Notes: generated from the sequence alone by a model not told the origin. A stretch of 29,354 nt of DNA from Scenedesmus sp. ARA3 (GCA_004335835.1 RWJK01001452.1:1-29354); one strand, 5' to 3'. Positions 11,213 through 28,755 are shown, counted from the stretch's first letter. Numbers and translations: made by a program.

Positions 11213-12965
11213 CGTGGTTTCCAACAGCCAAATACGCCAGCAGCTGCGGCACTTATGTGAGCTGCGCTGTTGTGTTTGATGCGCAAGCAACTATGATGAC
11301 CTCACCAGCGTCAAGCCACGCCCTGCCTGCAGCCATCACCGCCGCCATCACCACTGCAGCTGTGGTTTTGTGCAGAGCTGGACTTCATAAAACCTTCAAC
11401 TATGCAGGCTGCGGTCATCACCGCCATCACCGCTGCCACTGCTGTTGCATGTGTGGGTGCCTGCGATGCTGAGGCCATCCGACATATGCATGCAACCCTG
11501 CAGGCTGAAGCGTGGACTCTGGCTTTGCCTGCCCTGTGGCCAGCAGGCGGAAGCACACAAGGGCTGCAGCAGCTGCTTGCGGGGCAACCACCAGCACGAG
11601 TCGAAGATGCAGCCACCAAGACTCTCACCTGGCCTCTCACCTGGCCTCTCACCTGGCCTCTCACCTGGCCTCTCACCTGGCCTCTCACCTGGATTATGAT
11701 AGAGCTCTCAGGCCCAGGCCTGTCCTGGTCCTTCTCTGATTTACGCACGGACGAGTATAGGCTCAAGCAGGCTTGCCTGCTTCTGATGCGTAGGACTTGT
11801 AACTTGTAGCCCTAACCTGGCCCGCCAGGTGTTGAGAGTGAACAAATCAAGCTCAAGTACACAAAGCCCCGCTGCTCACCTGCCCAGCCAAATCTGCATG
11901 CGTGAAATCCACGCCATCATCCACGATGGTGCCCTTGTATGGAAACTCAGCCAGCGGCACAATATCAGCCAGCTCCTCCCGCCACAGCGCATCAATCTTT
12001 GACAGCCGCATGCCATACAGCGCATCACCGCAGCTGCCGCCGCTGCATTCAGCTGGCACGGCAGCTGGCTGTGCCAACTGCAAGTCATCTACCCCGGCTA
12101 GCGCAAAGATGCGGCGCAGGTCAAGCTGCTGCTGCTGCTGCTGCTGCTGGTTGTCTGCTGCGGCTGCAGCTGCTGTTGTGGCAGCTGTGGTGACGCCTGC
12201 AGGGGAATAGGGGACGAACACAGCAGATCAGCAACATGCAAATCTGCAGCAGGCTGGCCTGAAGATATGCAGGCCATAGGCCAGCATGCATTGCGATAAC
12301 AGGGTGCATCTGCAGCTGCTGCATGTAGTAGCACAGGTGTGCACTGCTCTGCAGCTGCGGAGCTGCTGCCAGAGGGCAGAGCGCTAGCCATTTGACTGCC
12401 TGTGAGGCCGAGCCAGTAAGCGTGTGTTTGCAATTGCCGGCTGATAGCCGCGGCTCAGCTGCTGTACCGGCTGTAGCTGCCCCAGTGCTGCTGCACCGCA
12501 CCGCCCACACAGCACAAGAGCAGCCTGCCTGCCTGCAATGCCATGCCCTACCTGCAGCTCCCTGGCCGCTGCCGTCCTGCTGCTGCTGCTGCTGCTGCTG
12601 AACTCCAAGCAGGCCCCCTTGGGGCCTACTGAAGGCCCACCAACAGTGCACAGGCAGCGGGAACCTAAAACTCAACCCCAGGCCTGCTGCCGCTGCTGTT
12701 TGTTTGACCAGCTGTCGGTGGTTTGAATCCATGTTGCCCGTTGACCAGTCGCAGAGGTCCTGCTGGATCTTGGCCAGCACCACACCCTTTTTGCAGGTGG
12801 GTATGCCAGCTGAGCGCGCGGCTGTACATGACACGCCAGCGTCACCTGGGCACTTGGCTGCTTGCACTGCAGGCAGAAAGGCGCAGAAACAAATGCTTAG
12901 GTGGTGTGTCTCGTGAAATGAGTGGTACACGTCAGCAGCAACAGCTCGTGGAGTGTCACCAGCAG

Positions 12966-13021
<56 letters not shown>

Positions 13022-13245
13022 CTTGACCCACTTCAGTATTGGGACCATGTCACGGAGGAGACGCGCGACGATACGCGAGCTAGAAACAATATGACAATCA
13101 AGTTCTGATGAGGTTTATGAAAGTTGCGAAGTCGTGGCGTATTTCGTGACCCATTTCGCGAATGCACAGATAGCTAGCAGCGCTCACCTGCGGTGCTCAG
13201 AGCGGCTATGGCAGCCGTGAATATGACGATGCGCTGCCAAAGCAT
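5837..13245 (-). CDS. Secreted subtilisin-family (S8) serine protease with Cys-rich C-terminus, 11 exons, complete
   Basis: Exons in order: 13245-13188, 12866-12552, 12196-11880, 11178-11110, 10702-10588, 10128-10052, 9784-9651, 9173-8804, 7799-7581, 6930-6585, 6330-5837. All have GT/AG borders and compatible phases, giving 837 residues. The start gives the signal peptide MLWQRIVIFTAAIAALSTA. The N-terminal part (about 20-205) is a Cys-containing, prodomain-like region with Ala/Gln tracts. Catalytic residues: Asp217 in TIVDDGVDFTHADL, His270 in DGHGSLVAGIM, oxyanion Asn372 in AVTAAGN, and Ser484 in ISGTSVATPHVSGTALLL; the serine motif is rebuilt across the exon 8/9 junction. The NLSLGAY strand (exon 7) and VRIVAPG also fit the fold. 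DDG at the Asp site is usual in kexins (S8B), and HGS replaces the common HGT. A Cys-rich loop follows Asn372. Residues 559-837 form a Cys-rich, Ser/Gln-rich tail. Secretion or a cell-wall or vacuolar role is inferred; the substrate is unknown. Confidence 0.88.
6943..7031 (-). repeat. Longest (CTG)n tract (sense strand), before protease exon 10
   Basis: About 25-28 CAG units on the plus strand, CTG in the sense of the gene, end about a dozen bases before the acceptor of exon 6930-6585. Its length makes it the likeliest unstable locus here. Confidence 0.9.
7255..7460 (-). repeat. Echoes of the 3' edge and donor of protease exon 9
   Basis: The real exon 9 end (7581-7600 with donor at 7575-7580) is copied around 7264-7292 and 7424-7452. 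Each copy has the same CACTCAC donor block and the GCTGCAGGCAGCCA exon edge. All lie downstream of the real donor in intron 9. Confidence 0.75.
8040..8850 (-). repeat. Seven tandem copies of the active-site-serine exon edge plus donor
   Basis: The core GAGGTGCCGCTGATCACGCC (sense: VISGTS) starts at 8056, 8182, 8308, 8428, 8569 and 8695. The genuine, slightly diverged copy is at 8808, at the end of exon 8. Spacing is 113-141 bp. Each copy keeps codons for Gly-Thr-Ser-Val; six of the seven, the genuine one included, are followed by GTGAG and the 8428 copy by GTGCTGAG. Several also keep the upstream residues up to TSDLPVAG. The six extra copies lie in intron 8. They begin part-way into the exon, and a stop arises if a copy is simply appended to exon 8 (for example from an AG near 8640). 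Confidence 0.9.
9244..9285 (-). repeat. Echo of the 5' edge of protease exon 8 (oxyanion-Asn motif)
   Basis: It repeats the acceptor and the codons DGIAVTAAGNGRCVG found at 9131-9173, about 110 bp upstream of the real exon in the gene's direction. It too has an AG acceptor, and then diverges with no clear donor. Confidence 0.8.
9558..9602 (-). repeat. Echo of the 3' edge of protease exon 7
   Basis: It copies the codons for CYADAIKQHVCDR as CYGKAIKQHVCDR. The donor position has decayed. It lies downstream of the genuine exon end at 9651. Confidence 0.75.
9788..9893 (-). repeat. (CTG)n acceptor tract and echo of the 5' edge of protease exon 7
   Basis: The tract at 9788-9818 is CTG in the gene's sense and abuts the acceptor of exon 9784-9651. 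At 9843-9892 a diverged copy of the exon start reads ERCNAHAAAIDVVV against the genuine VRCIAHAAAVNASWVV, also preceded by CTGCAG. Confidence 0.7.
10131..10205 (-). repeat. (CTG)n tract (sense strand) before protease exon 6
   Basis: About 24 units with one interruption end at CCAG and the exon starting at 10128. Confidence 0.9.
10350..10435 (-). repeat. Echo of the catalytic-His exon with an in-frame stop
   Basis: It matches exon 5 (10702-10588) over the region reading AMKSCDGHGSLVAGIM, then carries a TGA before DNGDKGGIA. It ends with the same CGCAG and GTGCGC donor. The stop rules out use as a replacement exon. Confidence 0.8.
10785..10925 (-). repeat. Two echoes of the 5' edge of the catalytic-His exon
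   Basis: Near 10790-10832 and 10888-10921 the plus strand repeats the GCTGCTGCCCTCACAC block of exon 5 (sense: VCEGSS or ACEGSS), each with a CAG acceptor. Both lie upstream of the genuine exon start at 10702. Confidence 0.75.
11182..11211 (-). repeat. (CTG)n tract before protease exon 4
   Basis: Ten CTG units in the gene's sense directly precede the acceptor of exon 11178-11110. Confidence 0.85.
11622..11693 (-). repeat. Six 12-bp tandem units, each a perfect 5' splice site
   Basis: The plus-strand unit CTCTCACCTGGC repeats six times. On the gene strand each unit contains CAG|GTGAGA. The array lies about 190-260 bases after the real donor of exon 3 (exon end 11880), whose junction GGGCAG|GTGAGC it resembles. 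Confidence 0.85.
12966..13021 (-). repeat. (CAG)n tract in protease intron 1
   Basis: About 18 units, CTG in the sense of the gene, lie about 100 bases upstream of the exon 2 acceptor at 12867-12868. Confidence 0.85.
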
Positions 13246-13654
13246 TGTTCGTTGTGTCCGGATGGGCAGCACACGCTCCCAACATCACTGCTCCTGTCTG
13301 CACACCATGACATGCGCACTCACAGCCTGGTGTATGTCAGCCTTGCAAAGCTGAAACTAGTTTTGTCAAATTTTAACACCGTAACCTGCAAGGTTGTTTT
13401 GCTACGAGCAGAAGGCAAGGGACCGACAAAGTTTGAGGCAGCATGCAATAGACCGAGTCGTCTGAGGTGCCTACGTACTGTAAAAACACACAATCAAGTT
13501 CACCGTTAGCATCGCAAAAGACTAGCAAATGCTGACGTCGTCGCATGCGCCATGCTCAAAGCAGCAGTGTTATTGGGGCCGCAGGCAACTGTTGACCTCC
13601 TAGCCTGGTGGCACGCCCTGGTGCCTTCGCCCCTGCAAATTGACGTTGGTGCTG
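13246..13654 (-). promoter_or_regulatory. Presumed 5' region of the protease gene
   Basis: It lies between the protease start codon and the HSP70 polyadenylation signal. It has no repeat-biased coding sequence and no motif that I can name. The 85-residue plus-strand frame at 13252-13509 shows no recognisable feature. Confidence 0.35.
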
Positions 13655-13659
13655 TTACA
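13655..13659 (-). terminator. Candidate polyadenylation signal of HSP70
   Basis: TTACA on the plus strand is TGTAA in the gene's sense, about 690 bases after the stop at 14346. The intervening 13660-14345 shows no other gene and is the likely 3' UTR. Confidence 0.5.
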
Positions 13660-14345
13660 TGAATGTGGACATACCGATCATGCTCGACCCACCAGAACTT
13701 CTAGTCAGCAACTCAATGTAACAGGACATGATGGTTGATGATCGTGCGCCGCAAAGGCGCTAATGCAAAGGCGCTATTGCGGGCTGCTGGGCCCCACCAT
13801 TCACGATGTGCTGCAAACGAATGCGGTGTACCAGGCCACGTGCAGCAGTGCTTGCTGACTATGGTGCCGGCAAGCACCATAGCAGTTCCAGGGCCGCCAT
13901 GCGGCATGCTGCAAACAACCGCCGCACACAAATCACCACACTCGATGCACAGCCGGGGTGTCATGGACCTGCAGAGTGCCTGCTCTGAACATGATTGACA
14001 TGCCAACATCCCTCCAAGCCAGTTGGTATGCGTGTGAAGCACCATGCAACATGATGCAACCCCAGCGCAACTGCAACGTCCAGCCAGGCATGTGCCCATC
14101 AACTGCAACCAGCCAACCCACAGCACCCACTCAGCATCTGCCGAGTGCCACAGCACTGCCTGTACAGCAGTGCCTGCAGACCCAGCTGCACCCCGCACAC
14201 CTGCTTGCAAAAGATACCCCAGCGAATACTGCCCCTTGCACCCGCTGCTGCCTGCTGCAGCTGCAGCATCCCAGCAGCGCCTGCTGCTGCCGCCCCTGCC
14301 GCCACCGCAAGCCTGCTAGCCCTGCCGTCAACCCCACTGCCACGC

Positions 14346-22432
<8,087 letters not shown>

Positions 22433-22809
22433 GGTGAGGGTGCTTCTGCACTGCACGATAGCCTGTCAACCTACTTCACAGTTAATGGACGGGTTTTCAG
22501 GCAGCTTGCTGCCGCGCTCCAAGCCTTAACGATATGCTGCAACGCAATCCTGTGCCAACGCTGACATGTGACACGGACGCGGTGAATTCTGTAGAAGCCC
22601 ACTTCAAAACCCTGGCCGAGTGTCACCCTGTCGGCGCCTCGTTAGGCCTATGTGTTATGCTACGCGGGTAGTTTGCTTGTTGAAAGTTGTTCTGTGGACC
22701 GATCAAGATGATGGTACAAGCTGGGCAGTAGTTCCGTTGTCAAACCGCCTGATCTAAGGCATTTCAGCACCATTCGCAACGATTTGTGAGATTAAATACC
22801 TCAAATAGT
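22433..22809. promoter_or_regulatory. Shared divergent promoter interval of HSP70 and TGD4
   Basis: Only 377 bp separate the HSP70 start codon (minus, 22432) from the proposed TGD4 start (plus, 22810). No (CAG)n tract is present. An AT-richer stretch with TTAAATAC lies just before the TGD4 start. I found no canonical heat-shock element with 2-bp-spaced inverted GAA blocks. Confidence 0.5.
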
Positions 22810-24638
22810 ATGCCTGTGATACCAGAGAAGCACCAGCTTGAAGACCATGTGCATGGGGCCCTTGCTGCTCAGTTCTGGTCACAGGGCATCGAGAACACGA
22901 GGTGAGCCACACCCCAAATACCCTCAAACACAAAACACTAAACCCCTTGAACTCAAACACACGCACCAGCTGCATCCTAGGCTGCACTGTGGGCAGTGGG
23001 CCCTCAGCACTGAACTGTCGCTGTTGCTTGCAGGAGCTTGACAGGCCAGGCATGTACCGCCCCCTGCGAGCCCCAGCCCCTCAGGCTGCATGCCCCTTCC
23101 GGTCTATCCAGGACACAGTTCCTGGTAGCAGCGCATGCAGTGCGCGTGCCAGTGTTCCCAGGCTTCTGCAATGAACACGGCGGCACGGTGCGGCACTGCT
23201 GCTGCTGCTGCGACGGTGCCACAGCTTGCATCTTGGCTGCAGCCACAAGGCATCATGCTCTTGTCAGCAGCTGTTCGTGCTGCAGCAGTAGTCATTAGTT
23301 TTTAAAAGCAGCTGCCGTGGCACTTCGCAGCTGCCAATGCACGTCAAGGCATCCTGATCTTGTCAGCAGCTGCTTGTGATTTAGCCGCAGTCATCAGCAT
23401 GTATGCAGCTGCCGTGGGACTCCGCAGCTGCCAACGCACGTCTGCAGCAGCATCACCTGTCGACAGTGCACACTCTCCACTTGGTGTCCCCAGCACGCCC
23501 TGGGTCAGCTTCAAACACGTGCATTGCAGCTGCCAATGCATGTCAACTGCAGGGCAGCAGCACCTGCTGACAGTGAGGGTGCAGGCTCTCCACCTGCCTT
23601 CCCCAGCACGCCCTGGGTCAGCTGCAAACACGCGCATTGCAGACCTACACACACCCCTGAGCGATCCGTTGCACCTGCACCTACCTTGCACAATGCACTT
23701 CGACGCGCCATGCGCCTGCTGGCGCATTGCAACCCTGCTTTGAAACAACATTTCCCTCCATTTCCCTGCTGCAGGTGCTTGACAGGGTGCTGCTGCAGTC
23801 GGGGGGCAAGCGCTGGTGGGGCGCACTCATCGGGCGGGCCAAGCTGCAGCGCGGCATGCAGCAGCGGCGATCCACAACCTTGGTGAGTGTGCATGCGTAC
23901 ATGACAGCAGCTGCAGCAGCAGCAGCAGCAGCAGCAGCAGCACCAGCACCAGCACCAGCGAGCATGAGTACACGGTAGTGCTGATAGGGCTGTTGAATGT
24001 TGGCGTGCAGCAGCGCTCCGCCACCACCCTGGTGAGTCCTCGGCAGCAGCAGCAGCAGCAGTGATGGTCTTCAGACGTGTTGTTGGTGTGCTGCTGTGCG
24101 TTTGCCACCGCCCTGGTGAGTGCCATGTGTACATGACAGCAGCAACAGCGATTCGGATTGTGTTTGGTGTTGTTGCAGCGCGGCGTGCAGCAGCGGTCCG
24201 CCACCACCCTGGTGAGCGAGCATGCGTTCTGTACTTGACAGCAGCAGCATGTAGCTGTGGCTGCATCGCTACAACCTGGCTGGTCTATTGTAGTGCCTCA
24301 GGGCTGCCTGCCCTGCCCCGCTGTGCTGCATGTTCTCGCTGCAATGCCGCAACCTGGGTGATGTCCTGTTGTGCGCCGGTTCTGTGTGTTTTCCACTTTC
24401 CCGCTGCACCGCCGCAACCTGGCTGATCTATTGATGTGCGTCTGCGCTGCCTGCCCTGCCCTGCTGTGCTTTATTTGTCTACTTTCCTGCTGCAGCGCCG
24501 CAACCTGGCTGACCCAGACAACTACGCACTGGCAGCCACAGGCCGCCTGCAGCTCAGCAGCAGCACCAGCCTCAAACTCACAGCACAGGTGGACAGCCTG
24601 GCACACCTGCAGCCGCTGCTGCCGCAGGGCGGCCGCAT

Positions 24639-24674
<36 letters not shown>

Positions 24675-25335
24675 GGGGTGGGCGCGCATGGGGCGCAACA
24701 GCAGCCTCGCAATGCAGCTGAAGCAGCAGCTGGAAGGGCTAGATCTGACTGCTGACTTGGCGGTGAATGAGCTGTCAGTTGAAGGGGTGCGGCGCTACGC
24801 AACAACCCCGCTGCGACTGGCTGTGGATCTGGCACCTAGCAGCAGCAGCAGGCATGGCAGCAGCAGCAGCAGCAGCAGCAGGCTGAAGGGCCTGCTGTTC
24901 CGGGTGGGGCTGCATGGAGTGGTGGCACCTGTGGAAGGAGCTGCGGCAGGCGATGCACAGCAGCAGCAGCTGCAGCAGCAGCAGCAGCAGCAGCAGCATG
25001 CGTTGTCGGTGCATTGCCAAGGTGCTGTGGCGCTGTCCGGCAGTAAGACAGTCTGGGAGGCTTCTCAGAAGCCCTGGCAGGCCGCAGCAGCAGCAGCAAA
25101 GGAGCAGCGGGCGAAGCGGCAGAAGCAGCGCCAGCGGCAACTAGAGGCGGCGCAGCAGGCAGTGCAGGAGCAGGACCAGCAGCAGCAGCAGCAGCAGGCA
25201 CAGCTGCAGGTGCAGCCGCTGCAGTTGAGTGACAGCCGTGGCGCCGACAAACAGCCAGAAGGATCATCACCAGCAGCAGCAGCAGCAGCAGCAGCAGGGG
25301 GTGCTGGGGCTAGTGCAGCTGGTGATGCAGCCAGC

Positions 25336-25370
<35 letters not shown>

Positions 25371-28102
25371 CAGCGAGCAGCACACCGCCAGCAGCAAGCA
25401 CCACCACCGCCACCACCACAAGAGCAGCAGCAGCAGCAATAGACATGCAGCAGCCAAGTCTAGCAGCTCCAGCAGCAGCACCACCACAACAGCCGCCAGC
25501 AGCAGCAGCAGCACTCGCACAAACTCAAACCACACGGGCCCTGCTGGCCGCAAGCGCTACCTCACCCTGCAGGGTCAGGAGATAGCTTTACCACTTCTAA
25601 GCCCTGCTGCTGTGCAAGACTCGATCCAGGAGTCAGGCAGCCGCTTAGAGAGGCTGCGCAGTGAGCTTGGCCAGCTGCGGGGCCGTGTGGAGGCGGGCGA
25701 TCTGCAGCAGCTGGGGAAAAAGGAGAAGGGTGGTGGGCTGCTTGGTGGGCTGGGCAAGGAGCCTGGCGGCTGCTGGAGCAGCTTTTTGGCTGGGCCACAT
25801 TTTAAGGTGGGTGCGAGTGTTGACGCTGTGTGGGTTTGGGGTTTGCTTGCATTTTGTTGGGTCTTTGGGCGCTGATGGGGCCGAGATGTTGGTGTAGCGG
25901 CAATCTGAATTTCTGCACGTTTCTGAAGCAGCTGGGTCAGCTGCGGGGCCGTGTGGAGGCGGGCGATCTGCAGCAGCTGGGCAACAAACAAAAGGGTGGT
26001 GGGCTGCTTGGTGGGCTGGGCAAGGAGCCTGGCGGCTGCTGGAGCAGCTTCCTGGCGGGCCCGCATTCCAAGGTGGGTGGTGGTGCTGCTGTTTGGGTTT
26101 GGGGTTTGTTTGGTTTGTTTTGGGCCTTGGGGCGCTGATGGGGCCGAGTTGTTTTTACACCAGGGCAGTTTCTGCACATGCGCGAAGCAGCTGAGCAGGC
26201 TGTGGGGCCGCGTGGAGGCGGGCGATCTGCAGCAGCTGGGCAAGAAAGGCAAGGGTGGTGGGCTGCTTGGTGGGCTGGGCAAGGAGCCTGGCGGCTGCTG
26301 GAGCAGCTTCCTGGCGGGCCCGCATTCCAAGGTGGGTGGTGGTGCTGCTGTTTGGATTGGGGTTTGGTTAAATCTTGTTGGGTCTTTGGGCGCTGATGGG
26401 GCCAGGATGTTTGTGTAGCGGCATTTCCTGCATATACCTGGAGCAGCTGGGCCGGCTGCGGGCTTTTGTGGAGGCCGGGGGCCTGCAGCAGCTTCCTGGC
26501 GGGGCCACACTTCAAGGTGGGTGGCGGTGTTTGCTGTGATGGTTGGACATATAGACTTTTGTACCCTTGGCTGCATGGGGCTGGCATTTGACGTGGGAGC
26601 ATGGAGCAGCAGCGAGGTATGGCCACAGCGGGGCCACACTAAGTTGGGTGGGGTGTGCAGGTGCTGCTGTTGTTCCCCCACTGCTAGTGCTGGCGCATTG
26701 AGCAGGACAGCTGGCGTGACAGAGATTGGGTGGGTCTGGTGTGTCTGGTGACACTGGTGGCGCGCTTTGGTCCCCTGTTGGTTTGACGCGTGTGGGTGGG
26801 AGGGGGCTTAGGTGACATTTCGAGCGACATCTGGCCTTTCCTGGCAGGGCCACACTTCAAGTGGGTGGGGTTTCAAGGTTGAAGCGCTGCTGGGGCGTGT
26901 TCGGGCATTTTGCAGTGAAGCTGAAGCTCTCAAGGTGGGTGGTGGTGTTGAGGTTGAGGCGCTGGCTGAGGCGCTGCTGGGGCGTGTGTGGGCATTTGTA
27001 GCATTGAGCAGTGAAGCTGAGGTGCTCCGGCATGATGGCTGCTGCTGGCCCTGCCACATGGCGCAGCATGCCCAGCATGTTTCAGGGGCACGGCATTAAA
27101 TAGTAATAGGGATAGGGAATAGGGCGTGCGCTCGGCACACTTTGTGACCATGTCGCTCAGCATGCCAACCATGCCTGAACGGCACGGCAATAACAGGAAT
27201 AGGAATAGGAATAGGGAATAGCGAATAGGGAATAGGGGGTGCGCTCGGCACACTTTGTGGCCACATGGCGCAGCATGCCCAGCATGCCTCAAGGGCACGG
27301 CAGTAACTTTCAACTCCATGCATTGCTTTTTGAAGCCATCACAGCTCGTGTGGAAGCATGTGTCTGGTGTTGCATATCGTAATGCTGCTGCTGCTGCTGC
27401 CGCTGCTGCTGCTGCAGGTTACGGGCCTTGTCGGCTTGCTGGGCCGTGTGCCGCTGCAGCAGCGCACCCTGCTGCTGCCAAGCCCCACCTCACCGCCACA
27501 GCAGCAGCAGCCGCACCACAGCAGCAGCAACGCCAGCCTGGCTAGCACCAGCACAGCAGACGGCGCTGCCGGCAGCAGCAGCGCAGCAGCCGAGCATGCC
27601 GCTCCAGCAGCAGCAGCAGCAGCAGTGCCGTCTGGGCGGCCGTTAGGCCACAAGGCTCGGTCCTTCCTGGCAGCTTCGGCTACACACTTGGATAGGTTGG
27701 TGCTGGGATCAGCGCGGCAGCTGGGCAGCAACATCCGGCAGCAGTCGCAGCTGCGGCTGTTTGGCAGCGGAGGAGCCAGCCTACAGCTTGGTGAGATGCG
27801 GGGCAACTTTTTCGACTATTCGAGGCTGGAAGTTGCACTGGACCTGGGGTTTAATGCACCAGAGACGTCTGCTGCTGCAGCAGCCGCCGCTGCTGCTGGC
27901 AGTGCGGCTGCAGCAGCAGCAGGGCCAGGCAGGGGGGGTGCGGCACGGCAGCAGCGCGCAGCAGCAGCAGCAGGAGGAGGAGTCAAGGGTTTTGGCAGCA
28001 GCCGCCAGCGCACCGCTGGCCGTGGGATGGGATCCATTCTAGGCCCTGCTGCAGCAGTTGAGCTGGCAGCAGCAGCAGCAGCGACAGCAGCTGCACCCAG
28101 CG

Positions 28103-28148
<46 letters not shown>

Positions 28149-28542
28149 ACCATCTGCTGGGCCCTCTGCTGGCCCGAGCAGCAGCAGGCAGCAGCAGCAG
28201 CAGCAGCCAGTCTCAAAGCACCCTGCTTTTGCGTTGGAGGATCGCTGCGTGTGGAATGCACTCACGCTCTCAGCCAGCCAGCAGTTAGTAGGCCCAGTGC
28301 GGCTTCGTGGCGACTGGCGCTTTGCGCTGGATTCGAAGCATGCATGCCCTAGCGGGGTGGGCTGGCTGCAGCCGGGTGCGCCGTTGGCGCTGCTGCGGCA
28401 TGTGGCGGGCGTAACCCCGGCGCTGGTTGACAGCGCGGTGGGCGTGGATGTGGTGGTGCCTGGTGCTGGCGGGCTGGTGCGGCTGGTGGGCTGGTACAGC
28501 CCAGGCAGGAAGGAGGGCGGGCTGGAGCTGCGGCTGATGTGA
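22810..28542 (+). CDS. TGD4: TGD4-like chloroplast-envelope lipid-transfer protein, 5 exons
   Basis: Exons: 22810-22901, 23034-about 23187, 23775-23882, 24496-25806, 27418-28542; about 929 residues. Phases agree, but the 3' end of exon 2 and the start codon are the least certain. Plant TGD4 is a beta-barrel of the outer chloroplast envelope that binds phosphatidic acid and moves ER lipids to the plastid with TGD1-3. Matches, in the same order as plant TGD4: FWSQGIENTR then SLTGQACTAPCEPQPLRL (1-50), the Trp-containing GGKRWWGALIGRAKLQ (exon 3), NLADPDNYALAATGRLQL, TPLRLAVDLA and FRVGLHG (exon 4), FLAGPHFK then VTGLVGLLGR (exon 4/5 junction), GNFFDYSRLEVALDL, SASQQLVGPVRLRGDWRFAL, and the end LVGWYSPGRKEGGLELRLM. 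The plant protein has about 480 residues; the excess is Ala, Gln, Ser and His tracts, chiefly in exons 4 and 5. Confidence 0.82.
23245..23640 (+). repeat. Paired tandem repeats in TGD4 intron 2
   Basis: Two copies of about 100 bp (23248-23345 and 23348-23440) share GTCAGCAGCTG and CGCAGCTGCCAA. They are followed by two copies of about 115 bp (about 23460-23535 and 23570-23640) sharing CCCAGCACGCCCTGGGTCAG. I could not tie these to an exon edge. Confidence 0.7.
24000..24220 (+). repeat. Three echoes of the 3' edge and donor of TGD4 exon 3
   Basis: The genuine exon end reads MQQRRSTTL followed by GTGAGT at 23883. Copies ending about 24031, 24115 and 24211 read VQQRSATTL, a degenerate CCLPPPW-like form and VQQRSATTL, each with GTGAG. 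Confidence 0.8.
24258..24432 (+). repeat. Three echoes of the 5' edge of TGD4 exon 4
   Basis: The exon start CGCCGCAACCTGGCTGA at 24496 is copied at about 24264, 24344 and 24407. The last one keeps the CGCCGCAACCTGGCTGA string intact but is preceded by CTGCAC instead of CTGCAG, so the acceptor is lost. Confidence 0.8.
25929..26516 (+). repeat. Three tandem copies of the end of TGD4 exon 4, two of them intact
   Basis: Copies at 25929-26072 and 26188-26331 are each 144 bp, begin after GAAG and end at AAG with GTGGGT. They code without stops for 48 residues from QLGQLRGRVEAGDLQQLG or QLSRLWGRVEAGDLQQLG to FLAGPHSK, against the genuine ending FLAGPHFK at 25806. A third copy, 26444-26516, has lost its middle and its frame. 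Short scraps of the same edge follow near 26620-26640 and 26838-26870. Confidence 0.9.
27050..27306 (+). repeat. Three-fold repeat with a GGAATA-type tract in TGD4 intron 4
   Basis: A block containing GCAGCATGCC or CTCAGCATGCC and GGCACGGCA recurs at about 27058-27097, 27152-27188 and 27265-27303. The spacers carry runs of AATAGG units and the shared GTGCGCTCGGCACACTTTGT. It resembles no exon here. Confidence 0.75.
27384..27416 (+). repeat. (CTG)n tract before TGD4 exon 5
   Basis: CTG units with one CCG lead straight to CTGCAG and the exon at 27418. Confidence 0.85.
28108..28148 (+). repeat. (GCT)n polyalanine tract in TGD4 exon 5
   Basis: About 13 GCT codons in frame. Other Ala and Ser/Gln tracts in this exon include 27605-27625, 27864-27925 and 28063-28090. 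They fall between conserved TGD4 segments, not inside them. Confidence 0.85.
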
Positions 28543-28568
28543 ACTGATGTGAACGGGGTCCTGCGTTT

Positions 28569-28573
28569 TGTAA
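28569..28573 (+). terminator. Polyadenylation signal (TGTAA) of TGD4
   Basis: TGTAA lies 27 bases after the stop at 28540-28542. No other plus-strand TGTAA was found between the stop and the window end. Confidence 0.5.
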
Positions 28574-28682
28574 CGATGTCAGTGTTGCGGCTGCTTTACT
28601 CAGCTAGACATGGAATATGAAAAACCTGGAACTCTAAATGCTGCACATGCTCCGCTTGAGTTCTGTTGAAACCTGCGGCAGC

Positions 28683-28755
28683 GCTGGTGCGGCTGGTGGG
28701 CGGGTACAGCCCGGGCAGGAAGCAGGGCGGGCTGGAGCTGCGGCTGATGTGATCA
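28683..28755 (+). repeat. Echo of the TGD4 C-terminus after the stop
   Basis: About 70 bp repeat 28474-28545, coding LVRLVGWYSPGRKEGGLELR as LVRLVGGYSPGRKQGGLELR through its own TGA. It lies beyond the proposed polyadenylation signal. Confidence 0.9.

Noticed and set aside
22433..22809. Heat-shock element in the HSP70 promoter
   Set aside because: GAATTC with a nearby GAA (22583-22595) and GAAAGTTGTTC (22681-22691) were considered. The spacing between GAA and TTC blocks is wrong for the canonical element.
27100..27240. Interstitial telomere repeats
   Set aside because: The units are GGAATA/AATAGG, not the TTTTAGGG or TTTAGGG of green algae and plants.
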